From Thermoanaerobaculales bacterium (GTDB lineage: Bacteria; Acidobacteriota; Thermoanaerobaculia; Thermoanaerobaculales; Sulfomarinibacteraceae), in the NCBI GenBank assembly GCA_025456385.1, contig JALOKS010000161.1, positions 1 to 6,284 of the forward strand: 6,284 nt of DNA. The letters are read 5' to 3'. A program made the translations under genes and the position numbers. Position 1 is the first letter of the stretch. The number at the start of each line of letters is the position of its first letter. Shown here in pieces: positions 5,607 through 6,284 of the stretch. Below the pieces are notes generated by a model. It was given only the letters and a program-made list of their open reading frames with translations, was not told the origin of the DNA and did not search any database.

Positions 5607-6284
5607 ATGACTCTGCCGCGCGGCATCCTGCCGGAGCTCTCGATCCCACATCCGGAGGAGGCGGGCGGCAGGGTCCCCGAGCGGACCTACCGCACCCTGC
5701 GCCGGGTGGCGGTGCTGGCGACCGCGACCGTCGCCCTGGTGCCGCTGTTCATCACCACGGTCATGAACTACCTGCAGTACCGCACCGCGCTGCAGGCGGA
5801 GGCCGTGCAGCCGATGGCGCGGCTCACCCTCAACACCAAGCGCTCCCTCGAGCTCTTCCTCTCCGAGCGGCGCTCGGCGCTGACCTTTCTGGTCCACGAG
5901 CGGCCGTTCGCGGACCTCTGCGACGAGCGCGCCCTGACGCGGATGATCTCCAACCTCAACCGCTCGCTCGAGGTCGGCGCCTTCGTTGACCTCGGGGTCA
6001 TCGACGACGCCGGCAACCAGCCCTGCTACTCGGGTCCCTACGAGCTGGCCGGCCGCAACTACGCCGACCAGGACTGGTTCCACGAGGTCGCGCGGCTCGG
6101 CACCTCGACCAGCGACGTCTTCCTGGGCTTCCGCAACTCGCCCCACTTCGCCATCGCCACCAAGCACGACCGCGACGACGGCGGCTTCTACGTCCTGCGC
6201 GCGACGATCGACGCCGACATGCTCAGCGAGCAGATCCTGACCGCCGGCCTCAACCCCAGCGACGACGTCTTCCTCATCAATCGC
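5607..6284 (+). CDS. Membrane sensor with periplasmic Cache domain, probable histidine kinase (3'-partial)
   Basis: The frame is open from ATG 5607 to the window end (226 residues). After a short cytoplasmic N-terminus (1-33, with basic RTYRTLRR before the membrane) comes one TM (about 34-53). A helix-rich linker (54-120) and a Cache fold follow: DLGVIDDAGN (128-137), YSGPYELAGRNYADQDWF (141-158), SDVFLGFRNSPHFAIA (169-184), and a final strand YVLRATID (195-202). This pattern is well known from Cache sensor kinases of sulfate-reducer-type bacteria, which continue with a second TM and HisKA/HATPase domains; here that part lies past the window, so 'kinase' is inferred. The R-x-W of amino-acid-binding dCache domains is Q155-D-W157, so a different ligand is likely. 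No clear ribosome binding site is visible; with a ten-base gap after the response regulator, translation is probably coupled. Together they form a two-component operon. Confidence 0.85.
   Translation, partial: MTLPRGILPELSIPHPEEAGGRVPERTYRTLRRVAVLATATVALVPLFITTVMNYLQYRTALQAEAVQPMARLTLNTKRSLELFLSERRSALTFLVHERPFADLCDERALTRMISNLNRSLEVGAFVDLGVIDDAGNQPCYSGPYELAGRNYADQDWFHEVARLGTSTSDVFLGFRNSPHFAIATKHDRDDGGFYVLRATIDADMLSEQILTAGLNPSDDVFLINR

Noticed and set aside
1..6284. CRISPR array, tRNA, rRNA, insertion sequence or phage features
   Set aside because: No regularly spaced repeats, no tRNA cloverleaf or rRNA-like stretch, no transposase-like frame and no terminal inverted repeats were seen; nearly all bases are covered by the five genes.

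Overview
The window is very GC-rich (about 70% or more by eye), with third codon positions almost always G or C, GTG starts and gene-to-gene overlaps. All genes that can be supported lie on the + strand. The gene families (a TolC-type outer-membrane factor with an ATPase/ABC-2 exporter; a Cache-domain sensor kinase beside a cytidylate-kinase-like response regulator) point to a Gram-negative, double-membrane bacterium. A lineage such as Desulfobacterota/'Deltaproteobacteria', Myxococcota or a high-GC Acidobacteriota-like group would fit. This placement is an inference from style and family recognition; there is no rRNA or other marker here.

Region 1 (1-4184) is the 3' part of an exporter operon. 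It holds the C-terminal three quarters or so of a TolC-like outer-membrane channel (1-996, start outside the window), a YbhF/DrrA-type ABC ATPase (993-1958), and two paralogous ABC-2 permeases of the YbhS/YbhR type (1955-3058 and 3093-4184). The first two junctions are 4-base GTGA overlaps, and the third has a 34-base gap with its own ribosome binding site. Together these parts would make a half-transporter pair (one ATPase serving a permease heterodimer) connected to an outer-membrane duct. The periplasmic adaptor (HlyD family) such a system needs is not visible and most likely lies just upstream. The substrate cannot be read from the sequence.

Region 2 (4185-4369) is the only real intergenic stretch. 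It contains a compact hairpin followed by a short T-run (4231-4256), a good candidate for the terminator of the exporter operon. Right after it comes a possible extended -10 promoter element, then a run of GC-rich inverted repeats, then a clear Shine-Dalgarno sequence for the next gene.

Region 3 (4370-6284) is a signalling pair. The first gene encodes an unusual 408-residue protein with three parts: an N-terminal cytidylate-kinase-like domain whose P-loop looks degenerate, a BON-like middle domain, and a C-terminal response-regulator receiver domain with all expected catalytic residues. Ten bases later starts a membrane-anchored sensor protein with a periplasmic Cache domain, cut by the end of the window and most likely a histidine kinase. 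The kinase would sense an extracytoplasmic ligand and phosphorylate the receiver. The response regulator has no DNA-binding domain, so its output is probably protein- or nucleotide-based. This architecture is the most interesting item in the window.
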